Origin: Scytalidium lignicola
Taxonomy: Eukaryota; Ascomycota; Leotiomycetes
Reading direction: 5' to 3'
DNA: 64,000 nucleotides
NCBI GenBank assembly: GCA_002812745.2
Contig: NCSJ02000153.1
Span: 1-64,000, forward strand
Positions 32,909 through 43,938 of the stretch are shown one piece after another (positions within the stretch are counted from its first letter, which is position 1; each line of letters opens with the position of its first letter). The notes under the pieces were generated by a model that was given only the letters and a program-made list of their open reading frames with translations, had not been told where the DNA came from and did no database searches. Both the position numbers and the translations under genes were made by a program.

Positions 32909-34725
32909 ATGTCAGTGTCAGCAGCCACGGAGACCAACGGCCGCTCCTCGAATAATCTTCACGTCCTCATTGTCGGAGCCGGTGAGTGTCTAAGCGCGCT
33001 CCTTTGTCTCGTTTCTGAAAACAACCTGGTGATCCCCCCGATGCAATGGAACTCGACATACATACAGTATCAGTACATTTCGTATGCTGCAAAACATGCT
33101 GATTATTCTCCTATCCAGGTGTGACGGGGCTGCTTATCGCGCAAGGATTAAACAAGGTACGAACACATTGAATAACCGTATTATGTTGCACGGGCTCGAT
33201 GAACGAACGGGTGGGGTTTTTCGGTGCAATCAAGCAGCATCACAGAGATACACCCTACACCCAAAAAAATACCCCAAAAAACAGCAGAAAATATTATAGT
33301 ATATTACATTTCATTTGATTTGTGCAGACGACTAACTAAATCATAATTACTTGCACACAGGCCGGCATCAGCTACTCCATCTTCGAATCCGAACCCACCA
33401 GCACCCGTCCACGAGCGCGCGAATGGGGCATGTCCATCCACTGGGCGCGGCCGCTGCTCGCAGACTTGCTGCCCGCCGCGCTGCTGGCCAGGGTGCGCGA
33501 GACCCAGGTCGATCCCACCTACGATGTGTCGCTGCACCCCGAAGGTTACATGGTGCCTTTCTACAATGGCCAGACCGGCGATCACATTGTCGATATCCCC
33601 ATGAAGAATTCCATTCGCGTGTCGAGGAAGAAGATGAGGGCGTTGTGTGCTGAGGGGATTAATATCCAGGTCGGTTTTTTTTGTTTTTTTGTTTCATTCT
33701 TTTTTCCAACTTTATTCACATTCAAGAAAGAAAAATAAAAATAAAAATAAAAGAAATCAAATACAAAAGAAAAAAANGGGAAATGGAAGAAGAGAAGAAG
33801 AAAAAACCAATCTCAATTGCTTATCATAATCACTGCAGTACGGGAAAAAACTTGTCAGTCTTGCCCCATCTGACTCCGGCATCACCGCTACCTTCGAGGA
33901 CAACTCCACCGCAACCGGATCCATCTGCATCGGCACTGATGGCGCTCAATCTGCGGTCCGCCGAATTGCCCTAGGAGAAGCAGGTCTGGCAAAACCCATG
34001 GACGTCGTCCTGTACAATGTCAACGTATGCTACGGCGATGCTGAGAAAGCCAGACACGTCCGCAAACTCCATTTCATGAACTCAGTGGCACTGCAACCGG
34101 AGAAGAACATGTCAATCTGGACATCAAGTAATTTTGCTCCCTTCCTTTCCTTATCTCTTCCTGCTGGTTTCACAGACTAACGATGTCAACAGTCCAAGAC
34201 GTCCCCGACCCCAACCGTCCCGAGACCTGGCAATTCCAAATCATGCCCACCTGGCTCTCAGACGCTAAACACCCTCCCAGCGGTCCCGCCGGTCTCGCCG
34301 AACTCAAATCCAAAGCCGCCTCCCTCGCGGAGCCCTGGAAATCCTCCCTCCTCTGGATCCCCGATGACACTCCCATCTCCTGCAACAGCGTATCCTACTG
34401 GCCCACCATCCCCTGGGACTCCCAGGGCGGCAGGATCACCCTCGCAGGCGACTCTGCGCACCCGGTGCCGCCTCATCGAGGGCAGGGACTTAATCATGGC
34501 ATTGCGGACGCGAGTAATTTCCTCAAGGCCATGATCGAGATTAGGGATGAGAAGAAGGCGAGGGAAGAGGCCATTGCGAATTATAATGAGGAGGTGGTCA
34601 GGAGGGGGGCGGACGAGGTGGAGACGAGTCGACGGAATGCGTTGCTGGTGCATGATTTCGACAAGTTTATGGAGAGTCCGGTGTTGACGCAAGGGTACAC
34701 GAAGTCGAAGGTGCCGTCTGCTTAG
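32909..34725 (+). CDS. FAD-dependent monooxygenase (PHBH/salicylate-hydroxylase fold), five exons
   Basis: Exons 32909-32981, 33119-33156, 33361-33669, 33839-34127 and 34193-34725 join in phase into 413 residues. The FAD-binding GxGxxG is split by intron 1 (VLIVGAG|VTGLLIAQGL), and an acidic residue ending strand 2 is in YSIFESEP. A middle block reads GTDGAQSAVRRIALG (the DG motif region). The FAD ribityl motif is ITLAGDSAHPVPPHRGQGLN (the GD motif with PxxGQG). These define class A flavin monooxygenases that hydroxylate aromatic or polyketide-like substrates with NAD(P)H and O2. Intron 3 (169 bp) is A-rich and holds an N. It is divergent from the LaeA-like gene. Substrate unknown. Confidence 0.9.
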
Positions 34726-35487
34726 ATGCATGTCTTATATAAGGTTGATAAGCAGCTAGGGACGATATATACATGTACATGTTTGTATGGTTGATGCTGT
34801 ACTTATTTCTTGCCTCAACGAGATGATGAATTACGAAAGATGGATGGGTGTTAATAACTTTTTTTTGGAGCGTGGCTGGCGAGGTTTGTTAAATATGCTC
34901 TCTATTCATCTTTTCGTGGATACCAACCGGTTAGATGGAGTGACGCTTGGTGCATAGCTTACCTCTATGTGTATAAATCTACTTTTTTAGCCTCATCTAA
35001 TTATCTGGCTTTACTTGAAAATATACAAGATATTAAAGTATTATGATCAATATTCGCAACCCATTCCAACAGCAAGGCTCTAAAGTCTTATTGTTGCTAA
35101 ACGTATAAGATCTTTCACTTAATCGTTTTAGTAAATAAGGGATTTTGCACAACAAGTAGATCTTGAAATGTCATTTATTTTGGCATAGGGGGTAGGCATG
35201 GGCGTGAACCATGGTGCAGTAAAAAACGGTTATCCAGGATCTGTGGATTCATATGCAAAATAGCCTCTATGGCATTCCTTGGCTAATTTGGAAATGCGAA
35301 TCTTGTTAAACTCAGTTGGTTGAACCATATCTGTGCCGCAGAACAGCGTATAAGCACTAGCCACGACTTTAAAGCAACCCATTTCAGCTTTTTACATAAA
35401 AAATTTCTTGAACACATTTCTCAAAAGCCATACCTTATTTTGCAACTGATTCTTATCAGAATCTAAGAAAGAACAGTATCTTTGAAA
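34726..35487. other. Intergenic region
   Basis: 3' side of the monooxygenase and promoter of the glutathione transferase. No gene seen. Confidence 0.4.
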
Positions 35488-36234
35488 ATGGCGCAGTCTG
35501 TCACGCAGAAGACCATCCCAACCTTGTATAACATGTCCTCCTCCCAATCTTTCGTGATCCTATGGGCACTTGAGGAGGTTGCTGGTGCTCACGGAATTAA
35601 ATACAACTTGAAGAACCTTCCACGCCGAGACAAGAATACTGCAAAAGAACTGAAAGCAATATTTCCCTTGGGTAAGTCGCCAATCGTGACGCTGGAGCCC
35701 GTGGGTGGCGAACCGGCGCAGACATATCAAGTCCTACTGAATGTCTTGACCGAGAGTCGTCTCATCCTCCAATTCATTGCCGATAACTATTCCACGGGCG
35801 AGTGGGTCCCCGAATCTGAGGTGGATAAGAGACGGGATACTTTCTTCGAGGAACTCGCAAAATCGACCTTGGTGGTTAAGGTTGACTTCGCCGTCATATT
35901 CGAAGCCATCGCTTCTTTTCTCCCGTTCGGGCTCCGACACCTTATCTCACTCCTCATAAAGCCTGTTGTCAGTCATTTTGTTGGGGATCAACGAGATATC
36001 TATCAAGTTATGGAGAATTCTCTTTCAGAAGAGCTGCCCTGGTTTTCTGGCAAGAAGATAGGTCTCGCCGATTTCAACATGAGCTTTGGCATGGACATGG
36101 CAGTTCAGAGAGGGTACTTTGAACCGAAAAAGTACCCAAAAGTTGCCAAGTGGTACGCCACTATCCTTGATCGGCCTGCCTACAAGAGAGCTTTGGAGAA
36201 AGGAGGGGCGTACGATCTGGCTATCTTTGCGTAG
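35488..36234 (+). CDS. Glutathione S-transferase
   Basis: 248 residues, single exon. The thioredoxin-like N-terminal domain reads TLYNMSSSQSFVILWALEEV, with Ser residues at the place of the catalytic Ser/Tyr. FPLGKSPIVTLEP contains the cis-Pro glutathione-binding loop, and ESRLILQFIADNY has the Glu-Ser pair that binds the gamma-glutamyl group. The C-terminal helical domain ends KKIGLADFNMSFGMDMA (N-capping box with Asp) and KYPKVAKWYATILDRPAYKR. It conjugates glutathione to electrophiles in the cytosol. An insert around EPVGGEPAQTYQVLLNVLTE is longer than usual. ATG 35488 is used because the frame's upstream start is only a TTG. It lies near the monooxygenase, but a shared pathway is conjecture. 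Confidence 0.9.
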   Translation: MAQSVTQKTIPTLYNMSSSQSFVILWALEEVAGAHGIKYNLKNLPRRDKNTAKELKAIFPLGKSPIVTLEPVGGEPAQTYQVLLNVLTESRLILQFIADNYSTGEWVPESEVDKRRDTFFEELAKSTLVVKVDFAVIFEAIASFLPFGLRHLISLLIKPVVSHFVGDQRDIYQVMENSLSEELPWFSGKKIGLADFNMSFGMDMAVQRGYFEPKKYPKVAKWYATILDRPAYKRALEKGGAYDLAIFA

Positions 36235-36902
36235 AGGGTCAAAAGCACAAATTTTGTTTTGATGGATCGAATGAGTTACTCGTGCATGTATTTAAATGTT
36301 TATTGGTTCTTTGGAGTCTAGTTATAGTTCCTAACCGAATGCTTTCCTGTGAATAGCCCATACAGACCGGTGAAGGCTTGTCACTAACTATTTCAATTTT
36401 GAAATCCTAATAAATAAGAAGGTAACTTTATATTTAATTTATAAAAGAAAGATTATAAGAAAAAAGAAGAGAAAGAAAAGAAAAAATCGGGAATGTTTTA
36501 ACTTTATAAAGTTTTCTATATATAATTACTAGAAAAAAANGGTTCAAAACGATATTAAATCTGTTTAGAAAACTTTAAATTTACGTTAAGCTATTAACTT
36601 TAAAGGTTTTATATATCTTTTAATAAATAGTATATAATTCTTAATGCTTACTCTAACCAGTTATAAAAGAGTATAGTCATAAAGCTTATAACTTAATTAA
36701 ATGTAATTACATGAAATGCTTTTTAAAGTTACATCTAATCGTAAAGTTTTGCAATATTAGAATGTGTATAAAAATCTTTAACCTAACACATCCTTGTACC
36801 TTTTAGGAGGTTACCCAAAGTAGTAGATTTTACCTGCTACTTGCTGGATGTAAATAAATATCATCATCATCATTATCGCCATATACTGCGATCGGCAACA
36901 TG
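36235..36902. other. AT-rich intergenic block
   Basis: From about 36410 to 36790 the sequence is very AT-rich with an N at 36540, like the RIP-decayed blocks elsewhere. No coding segment recognised. Confidence 0.4.
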
Positions 36903-37739
36903 TCATGCACACTCAGGATTGCAGCCGCACAGCTGGGCCTGAACTATATGATCAGCGAAGGGACCATACTTGTTATTATGTGTGTAGCATCGCCACATGA
37001 CGATGGTACTAGAGCCACTGTCAGCTCCTTCCAATTGCTCAATGATACCGAGTGAATGACCAAAGATTGCCCGCTTATAATAATAGCTAGAGGGTACACT
37101 CACCTCCAAAACGTAAACAGCCATTCGACCCAGCAGAATGCGACCGCAGCCAACGCCAGATTTTCTTGCTGGTACACCAAAGGAGTCCCCTTCCAATTCT
37201 CGCGAATAGCATTCTCTTGTTCCACTGACACTCCGGATATACGAGGGCTGTGTGTCACGACGACAATCGTAGTAGCAAGGGCGGCGCCCAACTGGAACAC
37301 ACTCGATGCAGCGGCGCTCAGCTTCCAAGTCCATTGTATACAGCGTGCTTCCTTCCGCTCCGGCCAGAACAAGTCGAAGAATACGGCAGCGCCAAAGAGA
37401 AGTGCTATGAAGAGACACGAGAATATGTTGAATGCGAAGCTGCCGACAATATCGCTAGTGTCAATGTGAGCATCTGGAAAGCCTGATATGTCTTTTTTTT
37501 TGTAGTGAGTTGTACTCTGTCAAACTGTCAATCAATCTTGATCTTCAACAAGAGTCACGATACTTACCCTTAAGCACAGCAATCCCGAGGCCTTGGGTAA
37601 CGTTAACGATGGTCGTTGCAAGTTGGTACACTGTGAACTTGGTGCGGCGAAGGTAATATACCTTGTTCCACATGTACGAGCGTTTGAACTTGGACCACTT
37701 GGCGTCGTGCCAGGACATATTCCGTATGAGCGGCGCCAT
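36903..37739 (-). CDS. Four-helix membrane protein of unknown function, three exons
   Basis: Minus-strand exons 37739-37568, 37473-37104 and 37017-36903 join in phase (introns 94 and 86 bp) into 218 residues. Likely membrane segments are VYQLATTIVNVTQGLGIAVL, FAFNIFSCLFIALLFGAAVF, AASSVFQLGAALATTIVVVT and LALAAVAFCWVEWLFTFW. The C-terminus is short and Cys-containing (QLCGCNPECA). The arrangement, about 200 residues with four helices and a hydrophilic loop after helix 3, resembles MARVEL-like fungal proteins, but no diagnostic motif confirms that. Start ATG 37739 heads the basic N-terminus (RNMSWHDAKWSKFKRSYMW). Confidence 0.65.
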
Positions 37740-39766
37740 GTTCGAATACTACTGCGCGGAAAGAAAAAAANTTTAATAACCGACAAGACTGGTAGACAAG
37801 AAAAAGCATAATCTCTATCTTTGTCTAAAATATCGAAGTAGAAGGAGCTATTTAACGGCGAGATCACGCACAGATCAATATGCAGGACTGAAAATTGGGT
37901 CCCATCAGCTACGGTAAAACCCCTCGGGACCCGGTGAGTGAGTGACTGTTGGAATTCAAAGATTGTTGCCTGGTAGCTCCTGACTAAGTTACTGCTAGAG
38001 CAATTGAGATTAGGACATTGACTTGACACTGATACTGATGGAATAATGTAATCTAATTGAAATAATCGGCCTGATTCTTTTATTTGCTAACTTTATATAC
38101 AGGAAGAGATAGAGTATTCTTGTTTAAAATTCTCCTAAGTCAAATTATGAATTTTGCTATATAACTTGTGAAGATAATTCGTCGCTTTGTTATCGTTTTA
38201 TAACTAGTGTCTCATATGATACTTTTATATTTATTTTATAAATTGATTGGATTTGATTTTGATACAATTCTATTTTGCTAAATTATCGGCTTGACTACTT
38301 GACATTATGGTTATTTTGACTTTAATTGCGATCCAATGAGAGGTGGAGCTGCGCCGCCATCTTACCGCTCCGGCGGCCTCGGGACCCGGGGAACTCAGCC
38401 CCAAAGGGCCCACGTCGTCCTGTACTTACGTACGTTATGTTAGCAGTCTTGGCTCGTTGGAGACGGCGATACGACGGTTGAAAACGGTAGGGACGCGTCA
38501 TGTAAGACCCATAACAAACTGCTTATTATATAAAAAATAAATAATCAAAATACTCTTTTTGTTATAATTGAATTATTAAAAATAAGAAAGGGGTTTCAAA
38601 ATGTCTAATTATAGAGAGGAAGGTATAATGTATAATAAATAGTTTATTAAAGTCTTAAAATAACGAGTCTTAGGTGATTCTAGCTATTTGTGTGACAATC
38701 AGGCCTTGTTAGAAATATACAAGGATTTTAGCATAATAATATAATGTAATAAGTTAATCATAAAGTTAGTTAATATTAACACCGCTTGCTACGGGGTGCT
38801 TTACAATCCTTAGTTTACACACATGACTAACCCTATTTCTATAAGCTCTTAATTATATAAGCTTTACAGGTTCATTTCTAGACTTGATTATTTAAAGAAT
38901 CGTCTATGGCTAAAGGTTTGGTTCTAGAATCATCGATGTATATCTTCTCCTGCTACTTTAATCTATTCTTGTAAATACTTCTTGAGTTAATATCCTTTGC
39001 TTCTGACGTTTTCGACGATTAGTTTAATTATTTTGTTGTCGATAAGCTAGCTATATGGGGTTTAAACCTTTTCAAATTCAAACTATAGTTTATCTTGATC
39101 ACAATGAGAGCAATGTTGCCAAAAAAATCTTCTCCTCTTTGGCTTGTAGGCTTTCCATGGCCAAAATATTTTGTAAGGTAAACGGTGTAATCGTTAAAGA
39201 GGAAAGGACAGAATTTTTTTGAGATTGTTGTCAAATCTCGAAGCTTTTATAAGAACTAAAATTGGTAGCCTGAAACTTGTAATAGGTTGAACAACGTATA
39301 CAGTTTGAGAAAGCCATTGTAAATTTGTAAGACAGTTTGTAAAGTTGTTTGTAAAGCTGCCTGTAAGGCTGTCCGTAAAGTTATTCAAGAATTCAAGAAC
39401 TAAAAAAGCGGTAATTCATCCTTTAATACTGCTTCTTGTATATTTGTCATACCTTCGCGTGTTTAACTAGCCTCTTAGTAATTTACAACTCAGCTGGTTA
39501 CTTCAATATTTGTTATTTGAAAGGAAATTTATCAATTCCTTACAAAGGGAACAAGTAAAAAGGGCCATCGGAAATATCCGTTCAAATGGTTCTTGTATTT
39601 GATAACTTCATATTTTAATCTAGTTTAGTTTAGTTTATTTCTATATTTTTAAAAACTACTGTCAGGAGGTGACGTATAACTATCCATTCATCTGTCCATA
39701 CTGTAAACCAGATACGGCATTGATATTTATTGTCTATTTTGGTCGGTTCTGTCGGTTCGGTATGAA
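37740..39766. other. Mostly AT-rich intergenic region with decayed repeats
   Basis: About 2 kb. A short GC-rich patch (38345-38425) interrupts strongly AT-rich DNA from about 38040 to 39700, which looks RIP-like. No protein domain could be read on either strand. An N occurs at 37771. Confidence 0.45.
39318..39382. repeat. Short tandem repeat, about 12-13 bp unit
   Basis: About five imperfect copies of a tttgtaaagytg-type unit (tttgtaagacag, tttgtaaagttg, tttgtaaagctg, cctgtaaggctg, tccgtaaagtta). On the minus strand it reads as an NFT/SLT-like peptide repeat in a short open frame with no other sign of being a gene. Confidence 0.6.
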
Positions 39767-42111
39767 CTAGGACAACCGTCCGTCAAACGTTATGTACGGC
39801 TCAACAAATGAGGCCATCGCACCGGCGCCAATTCCTAGCTCGAACTCGTTCATCACTGTATCCCAATCCTGCGGAGACATTATGTGCTCATATGATGGAG
39901 CTTCTGTGTTATCCAGCTGTACCGAGAACCCCCGTTCGGCTGGATGATCGAATAGTTGGGTCGCACTTGCATCGGGATGCGGCGGAGCTCTTGGGACCGT
40001 TGTCTGACGGGCAATAGAGAAGCTGGCATATTGATAAAAGGACCTGCAGATGTCATAGAGCTTTCTTCCGGAGGGGGAGCTCGCCGCTATGGGTTTAATG
40101 GCTGAGATAGCGGCGGAGAGAAGTTCCAAATCCTCAGTTGATGATGATGCTACAGTATTCCCCGCGAGCACAACGAAGCACGCGAACGGGACCAGGGAAA
40201 ACAGCCTGGTCAGAGGTTAGAATATCTTGAGAGAGATTCGTGGGAGAGCAAATACATGTTTAGGAACATATTCCAGCCTATTGGGTTACGTTGACCTAGA
40301 GTTTGACCGGCATGCACAGTTGTGAAGAGGGCTTGCCGGGCAGCCTCAATACAACCAATGTTACATTGTAGAGGATGTGAGTTAGACTCATTGCACGGAA
40401 CGATTCGGTAGACAATCGTCATGAGGCAGTGCATGATGATGTCGAGGAGTACGCTTGCGTCCTGGAACATGACATCGATAGGTGAATGGTCTAGGAGCGA
40501 CTGTAACAATTAGAACCTATCATACCCACTGAACTGCTCTCCGAACCTGTTTTAAGTCATTGTTGACTTGAATGAGCCTGGCGGCGAAGGCTTTGGCACT
40601 TTCAACACGGGTTTGTTGTGATCCTCGCTGAGCAGCGGCGGAGAATAGCTGGATGTGAACGTCGCCAACAATGACGGCGAACTCTAGAAATCCGGCGTAC
40701 ACACTATAACGAGTTAGAGTATATTACTTAACGAAGTTGGTGCTACTTACTGTCCTGACGCTCCTGGTAGGTCTTGAGGGAATGGTGGCCGCTTGGTCGC
40801 GACATCGTATTGATGAATAGAAGGAGTTCTCCCAAAAGTGAACGCCATGCCCTTGTCCATGATATACACGTACCAGAATATCTTCTCTTCCTTCGAGATC
40901 TCTGATCCTTGTGGGTTCTGAGGCAGGCGATGCCACCCTAGATCGATGCACATCCTGGAAGCAGACGCGATTAACGACCAGGCAGTTGCACTCCGCCCAG
41001 ATTTCATGCAAAATGTTGCCTTTCAAATTAGCGCCGCACTGAGTGAAGAGATCTTGTAACTTACTAAAAGTGCCAAGGCTTGACACCCTTCGATGGACGG
41101 GTCCTGGCAGAGCCTTAGTGATTGTATAGCAGCTTCAAGGTTTGCTGACAATAACCGCGAGTTTGCCTGGATGTTGGAAGGCGTGACGCCGACTTGAGAG
41201 TAATTATGCTCTTTCAGGTTAATAAATAGATAGAATAGCCCGGTATTTACGATTGCCCATGCCGAGAGTGAGTAGTCATTCATTGCGAAATAGACCTTTT
41301 GACATAATTGGCCAAATTCATGCTCATCAATGACAGGAACATCAATGAACAACCGCTGCTTTTCGGTTTGTGCCAGCCGGAGTAGTTTGAGCACAGGTTC
41401 TAGCGGTGGAAGCGATCTGCCTTCTAGCTCTGGGAACTGGACCTGGAATGAAGATGAATGGGTATCGCCGACACTGAGAGTGGTCTCCTTGCTATCGGCC
41501 GCCTCTTGAATCATCTGTGTTGCACTCATGGTCTCAGAAATGTCGGGCTCAGTCATGCTGAACTCTAGGTTCGTGGCTGCCTCTCTCAAGGCATCTGTCG
41601 CCCGTTGGACGTGGGCTTTGAATGAAGAATCGCCTCTGTACCCTTCAGACAGTCCGGATATGTCAGATAGATGGCTGCCGATGAATGTGGCAGGAGAGCC
41701 TTTTGGCGATTCTTGGGACTGTTTGCTGTTTTGCAAGAGCTTTTGTAGCGCCTGCGATACCTCTTGGAGCGAGCGATCTACATTTTCCATGGCTTTATCG
41801 TAGCGGGCGGATATCAGAACCCGCTGTCGTTTTTCTGGAGCTCGACGAGTGATTTGGCAATTGAGCTCGGCCGCGACGCAGCTCGAGCACGGAGAACGAC
41901 GATCGCATTTGGTCTATTGACAGCATGGTCACACAACGTACCGGGTGGCTAGACCAGGTTTTAGGGATCTCACCTTCCTGTCCTTACAATTGTTGCACTA
42001 AGCGCCATGATTAGCCCGTGGATCTCCTATAAAGATAGTCTCTCAAAGTGGATAGATGTAATTGGAACTCACGGCGGGTCTTTTGTTGCTGCCACTGCTG
42101 CTGGCTTCCAT
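39767..42111 (-). CDS. Zn2Cys6 transcription factor with fungal-specific TF domain, seven exons
   Basis: Minus-strand exons 42111-42073, 41997-41974, 41913-41065, 41019-40751, 40703-40526, 40500-40256 and 40205-39767 all join in phase into 680 residues. The zinc cluster spans the first three exons. Exon 1 ends ...NKRPA. The 24-nt exon 2 encodes CNNCKDRK. Exon 3 gives TKCDRRSPCSSCVAAELNC, together C-x2-C-x6-C-x5-C-x2-C-x6-C. A coiled-coil-like linker (VDRSLQEVSQALQKLLQN) follows, and the central fungal TF domain contains TAWSLIASASRMCIDLGWHR and EEKIFWYVYIMDKGMAFTFG. It would bind CGG-type sites in the nucleus. Its target is unknown; the nearest metabolic gene is the amidohydrolase at 43939. 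Confidence 0.88.
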
Positions 42112-43938
42112 GACTGGTGCCGTTCTTTATGCCTTTTGTTTTGTTTTTTTGACAACCGTGTAGAATTATTTGCAGTTATGTGTGTATTTGAGCGCGAGTT
42201 CCTGTTCTATCGGAGTTGAATAAGTGCTTAGAAAATTGTAAGTGATGCACACTCATATTCAATGACGTTGAATTGGTGATGTTCGGTAAAGTCAAGGCTG
42301 AACGACCGCGTCACCCGCAACTGGACCAGGGGGAGAAATTCAAATCAGCTCCAGCAAGGACCCTATGTTCTAGACCAGCAGCGGCGACAAACAGGCATCA
42401 GTAAGATTTATATTTAGATAATATAAAAACTGTGAAAGCTATATCCGATTTGCAAGAATGTTAGAAGAAGATCCCTTAAGCATGATCTAGCTAACTTATC
42501 AATGTACGTAAGGGGGTGCAAGAAATGACTGCCGCACCCCCTGTGACCAATCATTGACGTTATATAGCCAAAAATTCGTGCTGCTTTAATTTCATTAGGC
42601 GACCACACCATTTTGAAAATCTCATTCCATACAATCATTCCACCAATATTTAAAGTAGCGTCAGATGATATCCTAATTTGGCTAAAAAAGCACTCGCTTG
42701 CAGGGGGTGCGGCAGTCATTTCTTGCACCCCCTTACGTACTTAGAACTCGAAGCTTAGCTTAGGTTGGAGTAGCGATTGTTCGGGTCTGAAGGCGGAACT
42801 GGGCTTTGCTAAAGCCAAGATGCGTTGCAGGTTATATTGGTGGTAATAAAATATACTTTTATCATGGCATGTGGTAACACTGCAACTAATGAAATATTAT
42901 TGTAAAATAAAAAATGAAGCAGAGGAACAAGAAGCAGTGTTTAGTGAATGCTTAGATGAGTTGTCAGCCGACAAGCACTCTGATGGCCCGTAAAATCTGA
43001 TCCGAGCGAAACTTCTCCGTTCTTCACTTCTAGATGAGGCAGTTTTTAAATCTACTCACATGTCCTGATCTCAGTTCAAATATATACGAATAGATCTTTT
43101 TAAAGTGAAGAGGATTTAAGCATGTCAAACTCTTGAGTTTTGAGATCATTACCGAGATGTTGCAATCGCTCCACAGTAAGAGTAGGATTGATGTCAAACT
43201 CCCTCCGCGCTGCCTGTTACTTTTCAGTTGATGGGCCTTGAGAAGATGGGAAATCCCAAAGCCGTGGATAATATTCCCCATGTGCTAGGCGTGATTTATC
43301 TTCAGCACCGTGGAGAAACACCGCCCCCTCAATCCACATTGTGGGACTGACATCTTAGAAATGGCTATTCAAATCCATCGGCTTTTTAGCACTTCTTGAG
43401 TTCTTTCAAGTCTACCATAATAAGACACATCGTTCATAAATAAGAAAGCTGAGCTTAATGTCCCTTTTCTATGTGCACCTAATGCTTCCTCTTGACGTCA
43501 CCGACCCCACAATGGTTGCCGTTGGTTTCCGCCGAGATCAGAGTATCTACAATAGCTTCATGTAGCAGGACATTGATATAACCTAAATATGTTCTACTAG
43601 TGTAGTTTTCCTTTGCTAGACAGTCTAGCATGGAGTCAACGCATACGTTTCCATTTTTAATATCTATTTCCAAGCCCGATTTATTGGTTTTGCCGTGCAT
43701 TTGATCGCGCATAGAGTCGGCTTTACCGATGGAGAGTGGGCACACTAATAATATGCGATGAAAAAGTTAATTCTATGAATATTGGTATTGAACAGCAGAA
43801 CGTTCGCGCACTTAAGTCCCGTAGTCTACCTATCTCTACACCTCATAGCAGTACATCGTCTGAGCACTTAGACCTAACGGTTGTGTTATGATCTAAGGCT
43901 TGACTGACATTTATCTAGGCTCTGATCGACAACGAAAA
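42112..43938. promoter_or_regulatory. Divergent intergenic region containing a MITE
   Basis: Separates the minus-strand regulator from the plus-strand amidohydrolase. It contains the MITE at 42504-42740 and AT-rich DNA. An 88-codon open frame on the minus strand at 43479-43745 has no recognisable domain, and I do not call it a gene. Confidence 0.4.
42504..42740. mobile_element. MITE, 237 bp, perfect 40-bp terminal inverted repeats
   Basis: Bases 42504-42543 are the exact reverse complement of 42701-42740 (ends gtacgtaagggggtgcaaga and its complement). Within each arm, gggggtgc and gcaccccc form a nested smaller inverted repeat. The 157-bp centre has no coding potential. If a TA duplication is assumed at the internal ta, the element would be agggggtgc...gcaccccct with TA target duplications; the palindromic gtacg flanks make the exact end ambiguous. 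The perfect arms indicate a recent insertion. It sits about 390 bp upstream of the regulator start. Confidence 0.8.

Noticed and set aside
34258..34731. 157-codon minus-strand frame
   Set aside because: Shadow of the last exon of the FAD monooxygenase; Arg/His-rich composition typical of an antisense frame.
37056..37469. Plus-strand 137-codon frame
   Set aside because: Antisense shadow of exon 2 of the spliced membrane-protein gene on the minus strand.
43479..43745. 88-codon minus-strand frame upstream of the amidohydrolase
   Set aside because: Plausible composition but no recognisable domain, no intron signals and no partner; not enough to call a gene.
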